Positions 31,796-39,597 of a stretch of 64,000 bases of DNA are shown here, piece after piece; position 1 is the stretch's first letter, and every line of letters starts with the position of its first letter. The position numbers and the translations under genes were made by a program. The DNA comes from Pseudoxanthomonas daejeonensis (lineage in GTDB: Bacteria; Pseudomonadota; Gammaproteobacteria; Xanthomonadales; Xanthomonadaceae). Under the pieces are notes generated by a model that saw nothing but the letters and a program-made list of their open reading frames with translations, was not told the origin of the DNA and made no database searches. The stretch spans positions 1 through 64,000 of the forward strand of contig NZ_PDWN01000005.1 of assembly GCF_010093205.1 (NCBI RefSeq). The letters are read 5' to 3'.

Positions 31796-33700
31796 TCAGC
31801 CTCGCTCAAGCAACGCCGGCAGCGGGCAATGCAGGACAGCGCAGACGGTCCGCAACAGCTCCGCTTCGGCCACGCTGACCCGCTGGTCGCTGGAGACCGC
31901 ATCGACCAGCGCTTCGACCAGCATTTCCTTGGCGGCCGGCACGAGCGCGTCCAGTGGCGCCCACACCGCGTCCAGCGCCTGAACGCCTTCGGCCGGCGGC
32001 GCGTACGGCAGGTGGTCGCGCGGCAGCACGCGCTGCAGGCCCGCCAGGTAGGCGCGCTGCGCCTGCATCGGTGCGTCGGGATGACCAGCCTGGGCGAGAA
32101 CCGCGAGCAGCGTGGCGAACTCCTGGCGCACGCCGGTGGCCTTGTTGCGGCCGAAGCGGGCGTGGCGCGACGGATCCAGCGCTTCGCGCACCTGCACCTG
32201 GACCAGGCACGAAAGGCAGTATTCGAACACCGACACGCGACCATCGGTGTGGACCATCGCATCGATGGTGTCGAGGAAGGTTTCCAGCTCCGGTCGCGGG
32301 CGCTGGCGCAGTACCGGGAACGCCAGCGACGCGAGCGGCAGGCGCAGCGCCGGATGCAGCCCCTCCAGATGCAGGCGACGCAGCTCGAATGCCTGCTGCG
32401 CCATCGGCTCGCCGCAGCGCGCGACCACCTCGCTGCGCTGGCGCGATGCCACCGCCGCGTCGGGATCCAGCAACAGGCCCACCAGCAGCGGCATCACCGC
32501 ATCGCGCTGGCGCGCCAGCGCGCGCAGTTCTTCGCCCAGGCCCTCGACCAGGTCGTGCGCGCGGCGGTAGTCGTCCTCCGCCGGTGCGGCCACCTGGCGG
32601 GCGACCATCGGCGGCGTGACCAGCACCTGCGCGTCGGCCGGCGGCAGTGGTGGCGGGCCTCCGGTTCCGCCTGCATCGCGTGCGGCGAATCCCAGCGCGA
32701 CATCCTCGGCCAGGCCATCGGGCGGCGTCGTCCGCCAGCGCGCTTCCAGTTGCTGCAGCTGGCGCGCGTCGAAGGTCGGCTCCAGCCGGCGGATGCGCTC
32801 GACCAGCGGCGGATGCGTGGCGAACAGGCCCGACAGCGCCGCCCCCGGGCCGAACAGCATGTGGCTCACTTCCTCCGCATCGGCCTTGTCCTGCAGCTTC
32901 GAGCCCGCGTCCAGTCCGCCGATCTTCTTCAGCGCGCCGGCCAGCCCGCGCGTCTGCCGGGTGAACTGCACCGCCGAAGCATCGGCCAGCAGTTCGCGCT
33001 GGCGGCTGACCCCGGCCTTGATCATCCGCCCGAAGAACACGCCGATCGCGCCCACCGCCATCGCCACCAGCGCGGCGACCAGGACCGGCGTGCCTTCGCG
33101 GCTGCGCCCCAGGCGACCGTAGATGAGGATGCGCTGGCCGATCAGGCTCAGCATCAGGATCCCGAACAACAGGCCGATCAGGCGGATGTTCAGGCGCATG
33201 TCGCCGTTGAGCACGTGGGCGAACTCGTGCGCGATCACCCCCTGCAACTCATCGCGGTTGAGCCGGTCCAGGGCGCCGCGGGTCACCGCGATGGCTGCGT
33301 CCGACGGACTGTAGCCGGCGGCGAACGCGTTGATCCCGGCCTCCTGCTCCATCACGAACAACCTGGGTACCGGCACGCCGGAGGCGATGGCGATCTCCTC
33401 GACCACGTTGCGCAACCGCCGCAGCGAGGGATCGCGGGTATCTTCCGGAACGAAGGTGCCGCCCATCTGCGCGGCCACCACCGCCCCGCCGCCGCGCAAC
33501 GAGGCGATCCGGTACAGCGAGCCCAGCGCGATCACCAGCAGGGTGCCCACCGTCGCCGCCGCCGTCGCGCCCCAGCTGCCGGTGAACAGCAGCGTGGCCA
33601 GGTCCACCGCCAGGACGATGCCCGCCACCGCCAGCACGAACAGCAGCACCAGCCGCCCCGAGCCGCGGCGCGCCGCAGCCTGATGCTCGAAGAAGTTCAT
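31796..33700 (-). CDS. M48 family metallopeptidase with TerB-like C-terminal region
   Basis: 634 residues. Two N-terminal membrane segments (about 18-60) and two more near 180-215 flank a zinc peptidase site: GVIAHEFAHVLNGD (HExxH form HEFAH, about residue 155) with the third ligand probably in the RQRELLADASAVQFTRQ helix. This is the HtpX-type fold. The C-terminal 270 residues have no protease motifs but contain two segments, DTIDAMVHTDGRVSVFEYCL and DAVSSDQRVSVAEAELLRTV, that resemble TerB-like helical domains. The protein probably acts in membrane-protein quality control. A LemA gene lies immediately upstream (55 bases), a recurrent M48-LemA pairing. Confidence 0.9.
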   Translation of the reverse strand: MNFFEHQAAARRGSGRLVLLFVLAVAGIVLAVDLATLLFTGSWGATAAATVGTLLVIALGSLYRIASLRGGGAVVAAQMGGTFVPEDTRDPSLRRLRNVVEEIAIASGVPVPRLFVMEQEAGINAFAAGYSPSDAAIAVTRGALDRLNRDELQGVIAHEFAHVLNGDMRLNIRLIGLLFGILMLSLIGQRILIYGRLGRSREGTPVLVAALVAMAVGAIGVFFGRMIKAGVSRQRELLADASAVQFTRQTRGLAGALKKIGGLDAGSKLQDKADAEEVSHMLFGPGAALSGLFATHPPLVERIRRLEPTFDARQLQQLEARWRTTPPDGLAEDVALGFAARDAGGTGGPPPLPPADAQVLVTPPMVARQVAAPAEDDYRRAHDLVEGLGEELRALARQRDAVMPLLVGLLLDPDAAVASRQRSEVVARCGEPMAQQAFELRRLHLEGLHPALRLPLASLAFPVLRQRPRPELETFLDTIDAMVHTDGRVSVFEYCLSCLVQVQVREALDPSRHARFGRNKATGVRQEFATLLAVLAQAGHPDAPMQAQRAYLAGLQRVLPRDHLPYAPPAEGVQALDAVWAPLDALVPAAKEMLVEALVDAVSSDQRVSVAEAELLRTVCAVLHCPLPALLERG

Positions 33701-33755
33701 CGCCCGCCGCTCTCCGTCGTCGATCGCATGATCATCGCCGCCAGGCCGGGCCGGC

Positions 33756-34358
33756 TCAGAACTGGACCTTCGGCGCCTCGCGTACCTCCGCCTTGTCGGC
33801 CGGGATGTCGAGCATCGCGGCGTGCGCGAAGTTGAACATGCCGGCGACCACGCTGGACGGGAACGTCTCGCGCTTGTTGTTGTAGCCCATCACCGCGTCG
33901 TTGTAGGCCTGCCGCGCGAACGCCACCCGGTTCTCGGTGGACGACAGTTCTTCGCTGAGCTGCATCATGTTCTGGTTGGCCTTCAGGTCCGGATAGGCCT
34001 CGGCCACCGCCATCAGCCGCCCCAGCACGCCGTTGAGCTGGCCCTGGCTGGTCGCCAGCTGCGCCATCGCCGCCTCGTCGCCCGGATGGGCCTTGGCCGC
34101 GGCCAGGCCGGACTGGGCCACCGAGCGCGCCGCGATCACCGCCTCCAGCGTTTCCCGCTCGTGGCCCATGTAGGCCTTGGCGGTCTCCACCAGGTTGGGG
34201 ATCAGGTCGAAACGCCGCTGCAGCTGCACGTCGATCTGGGCGAACGCGTTCTTCCAGCCATTGCGGCTGGTCACCAGCCCGTTGTAGATGCCCACCGCCC
34301 ACAGCGCCGCGCCCACGATCAGGGCCAAAAACACCAACAGGATCAACAAACTGCCCAT
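33756..34358 (-). CDS. LemA family protein (LemA-2)
   Basis: 200 residues. A single N-terminal membrane helix (LLILLVFLALIVGAALWAV) leads into the LemA helical core: VTSRNGWKNAFAQIDVQLQR, RFDLIPNLVETAKAYMGHE and NRVAFARQAYNDAVMGYNNK. A short extracytoplasmic N-terminus precedes the helix. ATG 34358 has AGGAGA about six bases upstream. It pairs with the M48 peptidase gene downstream; LemA and M48 proteins are suspected to work together at the membrane. It differs from LemA-1 (898-1551) in having a plain anchor and no lipobox or Pro-rich tail. Confidence 0.95.
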   Translation of the reverse strand: MGSLLILLVFLALIVGAALWAVGIYNGLVTSRNGWKNAFAQIDVQLQRRFDLIPNLVETAKAYMGHERETLEAVIAARSVAQSGLAAAKAHPGDEAAMAQLATSQGQLNGVLGRLMAVAEAYPDLKANQNMMQLSEELSSTENRVAFARQAYNDAVMGYNNKRETFPSSVVAGMFNFAHAAMLDIPADKAEVREAPKVQF

Positions 34359-34373
34359 TCATCTTCTCCTGGT

Positions 34374-34403
34374 TTGTGCACACACGAAATCCGGCGCTAG
34401 AAT
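34374..34403 (+). promoter_or_regulatory. Candidate promoter of the beta-lactamase-like gene
   Basis: TTGTGC (34374-34379), an 18-base spacer and TAGAAT (34398-34403) lie 34 bases before the start codon. The -10 is a good match to TATAAT; the -35 is weak. Confidence 0.4.
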
Positions 34404-34436
34404 CGGCCGCAGCGGTAGCTTACAGGCATCAAAACA

Positions 34437-35831
34437 ATGAAAGACGCGCGTGTCCGGCCAAACATCGGGCCCCGGAGAATCCGACCGCTGACGCTCGGCA
34501 CGGTCAGCATGGGCTCGCTGGCCCTGCTGCTGGCGATGGCGCTGCCCTCGACCGCGCAGACACCGACCCTGTCGCCGATGTCGCTGCCGCCGCCGACCCA
34601 GCCATTGCCCTACCGCACCTACGCCGACGTTGACGTGCAGCCCGTCGCCGACGGCTTCGATGTCGCCCGCTTCGAGGCGCTCGCCGAACAGCTGGTCCAG
34701 GGCCAGCGCGTGCCCGGCATGGCGATGGCGATCGTGCAGAACGGCCGCATCCTCAGCGTGCGCGGCTACGGCGTCACCGATGTCACCCGTCCGCAGTCGG
34801 TGGACTCGCACACCGTGTTCCGCCTGGCTTCGCTGTCCAAGGCGTTCGCCGGGACGATGGCCGGCCTGCTGGTCAATGACGGCAGCCTGCGCTGGGACAG
34901 CAAGGTCGCCGACTACGTGCCGGGCTTCCACCTGTCCGATGCCGGCTACACGCAGCAGGTGACCGTGGCCGACCTGCTCAGCCACCGGGTGGGCCTGAAG
35001 GCGCACAACGCCTTCGACCGCGACATCGAAGGCAACGCCGAGTACTACCAGGTGGCGCAGAAGCTCGGGTCGGCGTCGCTGACCTGCGCGCCCGGCCAGT
35101 GCTATGCCTACCAGAACGTGGCCTTCAGCCTGGTCGGCGACGTGGTCTTCGCCGCCTCCGGCAACTTCTACGAGCAGGCCGTGCAGCGTCGCCTGCTCGT
35201 GCCGCTGGGCATGAACGACGCCAGCCTGGGCCTGGCCGGCATCGAATCGAGCCCGAGCTGGGCGCGGCCGCACGTGCGCAGCCGCAATGGCTGGGTTTCG
35301 ATCAGCCCCAAGCCGACCTACTACCGCCTGCCGCCGGCCGCCGGCGTCAACGCCAGCATCAGCGACATGGCGCAGTGGCTGCTCGCCCACACCGGCCATC
35401 GTCCGGACGTGCTGCCGGCGCCCCTGCTGGCCACGCTGCACGCACCCGTGGTGTCGACGCCGGGCGAAATGCGCTCGGGCTGGCGCCGCGATCGCGTGCA
35501 TGCCGCGAGCTACGCCCTGGGCTGGCGCGTATTCGACTACGCCGGCGAGGAAGTGGTGTTCCATGCCGGCGCGGTACAGGGGTATCGCGGGCTGACCGCG
35601 CTGCTGCCCGGCCGCGACCTGGGCATCGCCATCCTCTGGAACAGCGAAAGCTCGCTACCCACCGGACTGTTGCCGACGATCATCGACCGCGCCATCGGCC
35701 TGCCGGCCGAACGCTGGCTGGACGTGGATACCGACTTCGGCGCCGACAACCTGATGGCCGACGGCGCCACGCCGCCGGCCGCACCCGCGCAGGGCACCTC
35801 GTCCTCGACCTCGGTGGCGGCGCCGCACTGA
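34437..35831 (+). CDS. Serine beta-lactamase-like (class C/PBP4*) hydrolase
   Basis: 464 residues. A long basic N-terminus and hydrophobic stretch (MGSLALLLAMALPSTAQT) form an export signal with cleavage near residue 42. The serine-hydrolase motifs are FRLASLSKAFAGTM (SxxK, nucleophile Ser near residue 138), CYAYQNVAFSLVG (YxN, Tyr near 222) and VFHAGAVQGYRG (HxG in place of KTG). The family includes class C beta-lactamases, D-aminopeptidases, esterases and low-molecular-weight PBPs. True cephalosporinases are about 380 residues, so a cell-wall or peptide hydrolase is as likely as antibiotic resistance. The C-terminal tail is low-complexity. Confidence 0.9.
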   Translation: MKDARVRPNIGPRRIRPLTLGTVSMGSLALLLAMALPSTAQTPTLSPMSLPPPTQPLPYRTYADVDVQPVADGFDVARFEALAEQLVQGQRVPGMAMAIVQNGRILSVRGYGVTDVTRPQSVDSHTVFRLASLSKAFAGTMAGLLVNDGSLRWDSKVADYVPGFHLSDAGYTQQVTVADLLSHRVGLKAHNAFDRDIEGNAEYYQVAQKLGSASLTCAPGQCYAYQNVAFSLVGDVVFAASGNFYEQAVQRRLLVPLGMNDASLGLAGIESSPSWARPHVRSRNGWVSISPKPTYYRLPPAAGVNASISDMAQWLLAHTGHRPDVLPAPLLATLHAPVVSTPGEMRSGWRRDRVHAASYALGWRVFDYAGEEVVFHAGAVQGYRGLTALLPGRDLGIAILWNSESSLPTGLLPTIIDRAIGLPAERWLDVDTDFGADNLMADGATPPAAPAQGTSSSTSVAAPH

Positions 35832-35955
35832 CCGCTCGCGCGGGGTTATGCCTCGCGCCCTCTTCAAGAACTCCTGACCGCCTGCCAGGCATCGGCCCTG
35901 CCGCTGCGGCGTGCGTGCGTGGGTGCGTCGCTGGACGCTGGCCGATGCGCGCCCA

Positions 35956-35994
35956 TAAAAAAACTCCCCCCCCGCTGGGCATCGGGGAGGGAGT
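35956..35994 (-). terminator. Intrinsic terminator of the histone H1-like gene
   Basis: On the minus strand an 11-base-pair stem (ACTCCCTCCCC with GGGGGGGGAGT, one G-rich mismatch allowed) with a 10-base loop is followed directly by a run of seven T. It lies 27 bases beyond the stop codon. Confidence 0.88.
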
Positions 35995-36020
35995 CATTCG
36001 GTACGGCAATCGGGTTTGGA

Positions 36021-36533
36021 TCAGATCAGCGGAGCCGGCGTAGCCGGGAGCGCGACCGGGGCCGACTTCTTCTTGGCGACCTTCTTCTTGGCCGGCTTCT
36101 TGGCGGCGGCCTTCTTTGCGACCTTCTTGGCCGGCTTCTTGGCGACCTTCTTGGCAGCCTTCTTGGCGGTCTTCTTGGCAGCCTTCTTGGCGACCTTCTT
36201 CACAGCCTTCTTGGCGGTCTTCTTGGCGGTCTTCTTGGCAGCCTTCTTGGCGGTCTTCTTGACAGCCTTCTTGGCGACCTTCTTGGCGACCTTCTTCTTG
36301 GCGGCCTTCTTGGCAACCTTCTTCACGGCCTTCTTGGCGGAAGCCTTCTTGGCGACCTTCTTCACGGCCTTCTTGGCGACCTTCTTCTTGGCAACCTTCT
36401 TGGCGGCCTTCTTCGGGGCGGCCTTCTTGGCGACCTTCTTTACGGTCTTCTTGGCGGCGGCCTTCTTGGCTACCTTCTTGACCGCTTTCTTGGCGGCCGG
36501 TTTCTTCTTAGCAGCAGCTTTCTTCGTTGCCAT
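36021..36533 (-). CDS. Histone H1-like Lys/Ala-rich nucleoid protein
   Basis: 170 residues, more than 80 percent Lys, Ala and Val, with the pattern KKAAKKVAKK repeated to residue 150 and an ending of SAPVALPATPAPLI. This is the architecture of bacterial H1-like proteins (AlgP/AlgR3, BpH1, HctB tails), which bind and compact DNA through the basic repeats. There is no folded globular domain. A GAGGAGCC site lies before ATG 36533. It has its own strong promoter about 290 bases upstream and a strong terminator, so it is a single-gene unit with a long leader. Repeat number in such genes varies between strains. Confidence 0.92.
   Translation of the reverse strand: MATKKAAAKKKPAAKKAVKKVAKKAAAKKTVKKVAKKAAPKKAAKKVAKKKVAKKAVKKVAKKASAKKAVKKVAKKAAKKKVAKKVAKKAVKKTAKKAAKKTAKKTAKKAVKKVAKKAAKKTAKKAAKKVAKKPAKKVAKKAAAKKPAKKKVAKKKSAPVALPATPAPLI
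36059..36530. repeat. Degenerate tandem repeat encoding the Lys/Ala pattern
   Basis: The plus strand is built from imperfect 9- to 30-base units around GCCTTCTTGGC and GTCTTCTTGGC across about 470 bases. This is the DNA of the H1-like gene and not a separate element. It is open to slippage and could be collapsed in assembly. Confidence 0.75.
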
Positions 36534-36825
36534 GGGTGGCTCCTCGTCAGTGAACTACGGATTGGTAACGCAACGCCCAGTCGCGAAAACCCGCGGCGGC
36601 GACCGCCGGGGGGAGTCCGTCGGCGCGATACGCACGTCGATACGGATACGGGAAGACCCGCGCGTTACCTCGGCGCGGGCGGTAGATCGGGGGTTCGCTG
36701 CATTTCTTGGAGGGAAGCGGGCCTGCTCCACCGACTGAAGGTTCCTGGTGGTCGCCCGAGTTGTGCTTCGCGTTGTGGTGTTGATTCGACTCACTCGCTT
36801 CGGCAGGCAGCGTCTGCTGGGGCGA

Positions 36826-36854
36826 AACCTAATCACGGTTTTTTTAACTGTCAA
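36826..36854 (-). promoter_or_regulatory. Strong sigma-70 promoter for the histone H1-like gene
   Basis: On the minus strand a perfect TTGACA (36849-36854) is followed by a 17-base A-rich spacer and TAGGTT (36826-36831). Transcription would begin near 36818, giving a leader of about 285 bases before ATG 36533. The leader is long and may carry post-transcriptional control; no known RNA element is recognisable in it. Confidence 0.75.
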
Positions 36855-37354
36855 CACCCGCCCGCATTTTTTTTCCGGGCAGTCGTCCCTGCCGCGGCGG
36901 CGGATCCTGCCGTCGCTCGCCTGCGCGCCGGACCGCCAAAGCGCACCGTCGCCGGATGCAATTCAAACCAATGCGTAAAACAAGTCGTTTTCCAATCGTG
37001 CATTCGCGCGAAGGTGTTCCCGGCGTCGCACGACCATAACCACCGAGCAAGGTGGAGCGACCTCGACGAGGCGTTTCCGATGCCCAAAAAAAATTTGCTC
37101 GGGGCGTTCCCGTTTCGCGTCGCACAAGCCGATTTGCGCAGAACTGCGCAAGCCCGGCGACGACGTTGGCGACGCTTTCGCGATGCCTGCACACGTCGTC
37201 CACGGACTCCGACGGCAGCATCGGGGGATGTACTTCCTGGCGTCCATCGACGCGGCGCCGCGCGCATGGCGCGACGGAACCGGCCCATGCCGCGGCGTCC
37301 TCGGGCGCCATCGAGCCGAGTTGCCACCCGCGTCGATGAGACGGGCAAAAAGAA
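36855..37354. other. Gene-free spacer between histone and gcvH units
   Basis: Five hundred bases with no convincing gene on either strand. It has several AT-rich islands unusual for this genome (for example CGCATTTTTTTTCCGGG near 36873, AAAAC-AAGTC-GTTTT as a small palindrome at 36978-36992, and a run of eight A near 37084). A minus-strand open frame at 36844-37311 has no family resemblance and poor composition. The region may hold protein-binding or bent DNA upstream of the histone promoter. Confidence 0.5.
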
Positions 37355-37378
37355 AACGCCCGCTGGCGGGCGGGCGTT
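37346..37378 (-). terminator. Intrinsic terminator after gcvH
   Basis: A 9-base-pair stem (AACGCCCGC / GCGGGCGTT, 37355-37378) followed on the minus strand by TTCTTTTTG, 30 bases beyond the gcvH stop. Confidence 0.85.
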
Positions 37379-37407
37379 CTTCCTGTATCCGGCGGGAGCG
37401 ACGGGAC

Positions 37408-37803
37408 TCAGTCGTCCTCGCCCTCGATCAGTTCGGCGTAGTCGTCCGGGGAGAGCAGCTCGGCCAACTGGTCGGCATCGCCACCCTCGACCACGAACAG
37501 CCAGCCCTCGCCGTAGGCGTCCTCGTTGATGGTTTCCGGCTTGTCGGCCAGTGCCGCGTTCACTTCCACGATCCGGCCGCTGACCGGGCTGTAGACGTCC
37601 GAGGCGGCCTTGACCGACTCCACCACCGCGACTGCACTGCCGCCTTCGACGCTGTCGCCGACGTTGGGCAGCTCGACGTAGACCAGGTCGCCGAGCAGGC
37701 CCTGGGCGTGGTCGGAAATACCCACGGTGATGCGGCCGTTGCCTTCGACGCGCGCCCATTCGTGGGACTTGAGGAACTTGAGGTCTCCGGGGATCTCGCT
37801 CAT
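37408..37803 (-). CDS. gcvH: Glycine cleavage system H protein
   Basis: 131 residues, the family length. The lipoyl-lysine motif is [18 protein letters not shown], with the modified Lys near residue 65. The start [20 protein letters not shown] is canonical. GcvH carries the aminomethyl group between the P, T and L proteins in glycine breakdown to CO2, ammonia and methylene-tetrahydrofolate. gcvT lies 102 bases upstream on the same strand, so both are probably transcribed together. gcvP is not in the window. A terminator follows. Confidence 0.97.
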   Translation of the reverse strand: MSEIPGDLKFLKSHEWARVEGNGRITVGISDHAQGLLGDLVYVELPNVGDSVEGGSAVAVVESVKAASDVYSPVSGRIVEVNAALADKPETINEDAYGEGWLFVVEGGDADQLAELLSPDDYAELIEGEDD

Positions 37804-37905
37804 GGGAATGCTCCGGTCACGCGTCGGTCTGGAAGGAGGGGCTAGTTTAGCGGAGGACTCCGCCGTGCAGGAACCGGCCGGCGCAAAGCGCGCCGGCCGC
37901 CCCGG

Positions 37906-39012
37906 TCAGCCGAGCACGCCGGGCTGCGCCTGGCCATCGCGCACGAACGGGAACTTCACCACGCGCACCGGTACCTCGCGCCCGCGGATGTCGACGCGAA
38001 CCGGGCCCGGCTCGCCGGCCGGGACGCGCGCGAACGCGATCGCCTTGCCCAGCGTCGGCGAGAAGGTGCCGGACAGGATCTCGCCCTCGCCCTGCGCGGT
38101 GAGCACCTTCTGCCCGTGACGGAGCACGCCCTTCTCGTCCATGACCAGGCCGAGCAACTGGCGCGGGGTCCCCGCGGCCTTCTGCGCCTCGAGCACGCCG
38201 CGCCCGATGAAGTCGCGGCCGTCGTCCAGCGACACCGTCCACGCCAGGCCCGACTCCCAGGGCGTGGTGGTCTCGTCCATGTCCTGGCCATAGAGGTTCA
38301 TGCCCGCTTCCAGGCGAAGCGTGTCGCGCGCGCCCAGGCCCGCCGGCTTCACCCCGGCTTCCAGCAGCGCGTTCCAGAACGCGACCGCCTCAGCTTCCGG
38401 CAGCACGATCTCGAAGCCGTCCTCGCCGGTGTACCCGGTGCGCGCCAGGTACAGCGGCACGCCGGCGGCGGCCTGCACCTCCAGCGCGGCGAAGCGGCCG
38501 AGCTTGCCGGCGGCCACGCGGTCGGACTCGCGCAGCAGCCCGATCACCTTCCCGCGCGCCTGCGGACCCTGCACCGCGATCAGGGCGAAGTCGGGGCGCT
38601 CGGTCACCTCGACGCCGAACGCGGCCGCCTGCCTCCCGATCCACGCCAGGTCCTTGTCGCGGGTGGCGGCGTTGACCACCAGGCGGAAGAAGGATTCGTC
38701 CATGTAATAGGTGATCAGGTCGTCGATCACCCCGCCGCGTTCGTCGAGCATGCAGGAGTACAGCGCCTTGCCCGGCACCTTGAGCTTGTCGACCGAGTTG
38801 GCCAACAGGTGGCGCAGGAATTCGCGCACCCGGGCGCCGCGCAGGTCGACCACGGTCATGTGGCTGACGTCGAACATGCCGGCGTCGCCGCGGACCAGGT
38901 GGTGTTCGTCGAGCTGCGAGCCATAGTGGATCGGCATGTCCCAGCCGCCGAAGTCGACCATCTTGGCGCCGAGCGCACGGTGGGTGTCGTTGAGGACGGT
39001 CTTGCGGGTCAT
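37906..39012 (-). CDS. gcvT: Aminomethyltransferase (glycine cleavage T protein)
   Basis: 368 residues from ATG 39012, giving [20 protein letters not shown], the canonical start; codons upstream are not family-like. Folate and substrate motifs are [50 protein letters not shown] and [19 protein letters not shown], in which the Asp is catalytic. It transfers the methylene group from the H-protein arm to tetrahydrofolate and releases ammonia. A possible -10 element GATAAT lies about 20 bases upstream. No glycine riboswitch is recognisable in the 93-base gap before the upstream terminator. Confidence 0.97.
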   Translation of the reverse strand: MTRKTVLNDTHRALGAKMVDFGGWDMPIHYGSQLDEHHLVRGDAGMFDVSHMTVVDLRGARVREFLRHLLANSVDKLKVPGKALYSCMLDERGGVIDDLITYYMDESFFRLVVNAATRDKDLAWIGRQAAAFGVEVTERPDFALIAVQGPQARGKVIGLLRESDRVAAGKLGRFAALEVQAAAGVPLYLARTGYTGEDGFEIVLPEAEAVAFWNALLEAGVKPAGLGARDTLRLEAGMNLYGQDMDETTTPWESGLAWTVSLDDGRDFIGRGVLEAQKAAGTPRQLLGLVMDEKGVLRHGQKVLTAQGEGEILSGTFSPTLGKAIAFARVPAGEPGPVRVDIRGREVPVRVVKFPFVRDGQAQPGVLG

Positions 39013-39097
39013 GGCGGTCTCGCGGAAAGGAAGACCGGCATTATCCCAGACTCCTTCTTCTGGAACTGTCGCCGCGCCCGGGACCATGGCAGCCTCT

Positions 39098-39135
39098 CTA
39101 TAAAGGAAGAGGGCGATGCGTCGCCGCACCGCCCT
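39098..39135 (-). terminator. Intrinsic terminator after the NfeD gene
   Basis: On the minus strand, AGGGCGGTGCG-GCGA-CGCATCGCCCT (39110-39135, one G-T pair) is followed by CTTCCTTTAT. It separates the SPFH/NfeD unit from gcvT. Confidence 0.75.
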
Positions 39136-39162
39136 CCCTGCCAGACCCGCCACTCGCGGGCT

Positions 39163-39594
39163 TCAGGCTTCCTGCACCTTCAGCATCATTCCGTCGACCG
39201 CGACCACCCGTACCGGGGTTCCTGCGGGCAGGTCCGGACCTTCGACCGTCCAGAAGGCATCGCCGAGCTTGATCCGGCCGCGCCCCGCGACGATCGCCTG
39301 GTCCAATGGCGCGACCAGGCCGATGTTCTGCTGGGCGCGGCGGTTCAGCAGCGGCTGGTCGCTCTCGCGGGCGGCCTTGCGGAACCACTTCCGGTAGATC
39401 TGGATCGAGACGAAGCTGAGCACGACGAATGCGGCCACCTGTGCCAGGACCGGGATGCCCGGCACCACCAGCACGGCCAGGAACACGGCAATGGCCGCGA
39501 AGCCCATCCACAACATGAAGGCACCCGGCGCCAGCGTCTCAGCGGCAATCAGCAGCAACCCCAGCGCCGCCCAGCCGATCACGTCCACGCGCAT
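39163..39594 (-). CDS. NfeD family membrane protein
   Basis: 143 residues. Two or three N-terminal membrane helices (about 5-72) precede a short C-terminal OB-fold domain (GLVAPLDQAIVAGRGRIKLG to VRVVAVDGMMLKVQEA). This is the short NfeD1b form that partners SPFH proteins such as QmcA. NfeD proteins are thought to support stomatin-like proteins in membrane quality control and lipid microdomains. The start lies three bases after the stop of the SPFH gene, a tight two-gene operon. Confidence 0.92.
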   Translation of the reverse strand: MRVDVIGWAALGLLLIAAETLAPGAFMLWMGFAAIAVFLAVLVVPGIPVLAQVAAFVVLSFVSIQIYRKWFRKAARESDQPLLNRRAQQNIGLVAPLDQAIVAGRGRIKLGDAFWTVEGPDLPAGTPVRVVAVDGMMLKVQEA

Positions 39595-39597
39595 GGC

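Noticed and set aside
34437-35831. Acquired beta-lactamase resistance gene
   Set aside because: The motifs fit the broad serine hydrolase family, but the length, tail and chromosomal context without mobile elements do not support a mobile resistance determinant.
36059-36530. CRISPR-like array
   Set aside because: The repeats are contiguous, imperfect and in frame with the Lys/Ala protein; there are no unique spacers or cas genes.
36016-36738. Long plus-strand open frame opposite the histone gene (Phe/Leu/Ala-rich)
   Set aside because: It is the mirror image of the Lys/Ala repeats of the minus-strand gene, with repetitive hydrophobic composition and no start signals.
36844-37311. Possible minus-strand gene in the histone-gcvH spacer
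   Set aside because: No family resemblance, Arg-rich composition, it overlaps the histone promoter, and no ribosome site was found.
39013-39109. Glycine riboswitch upstream of gcvT
   Set aside because: The 97-base gap is too short for a tandem aptamer once the upstream terminator is removed, and none of the conserved glycine-aptamer segments could be found by eye.
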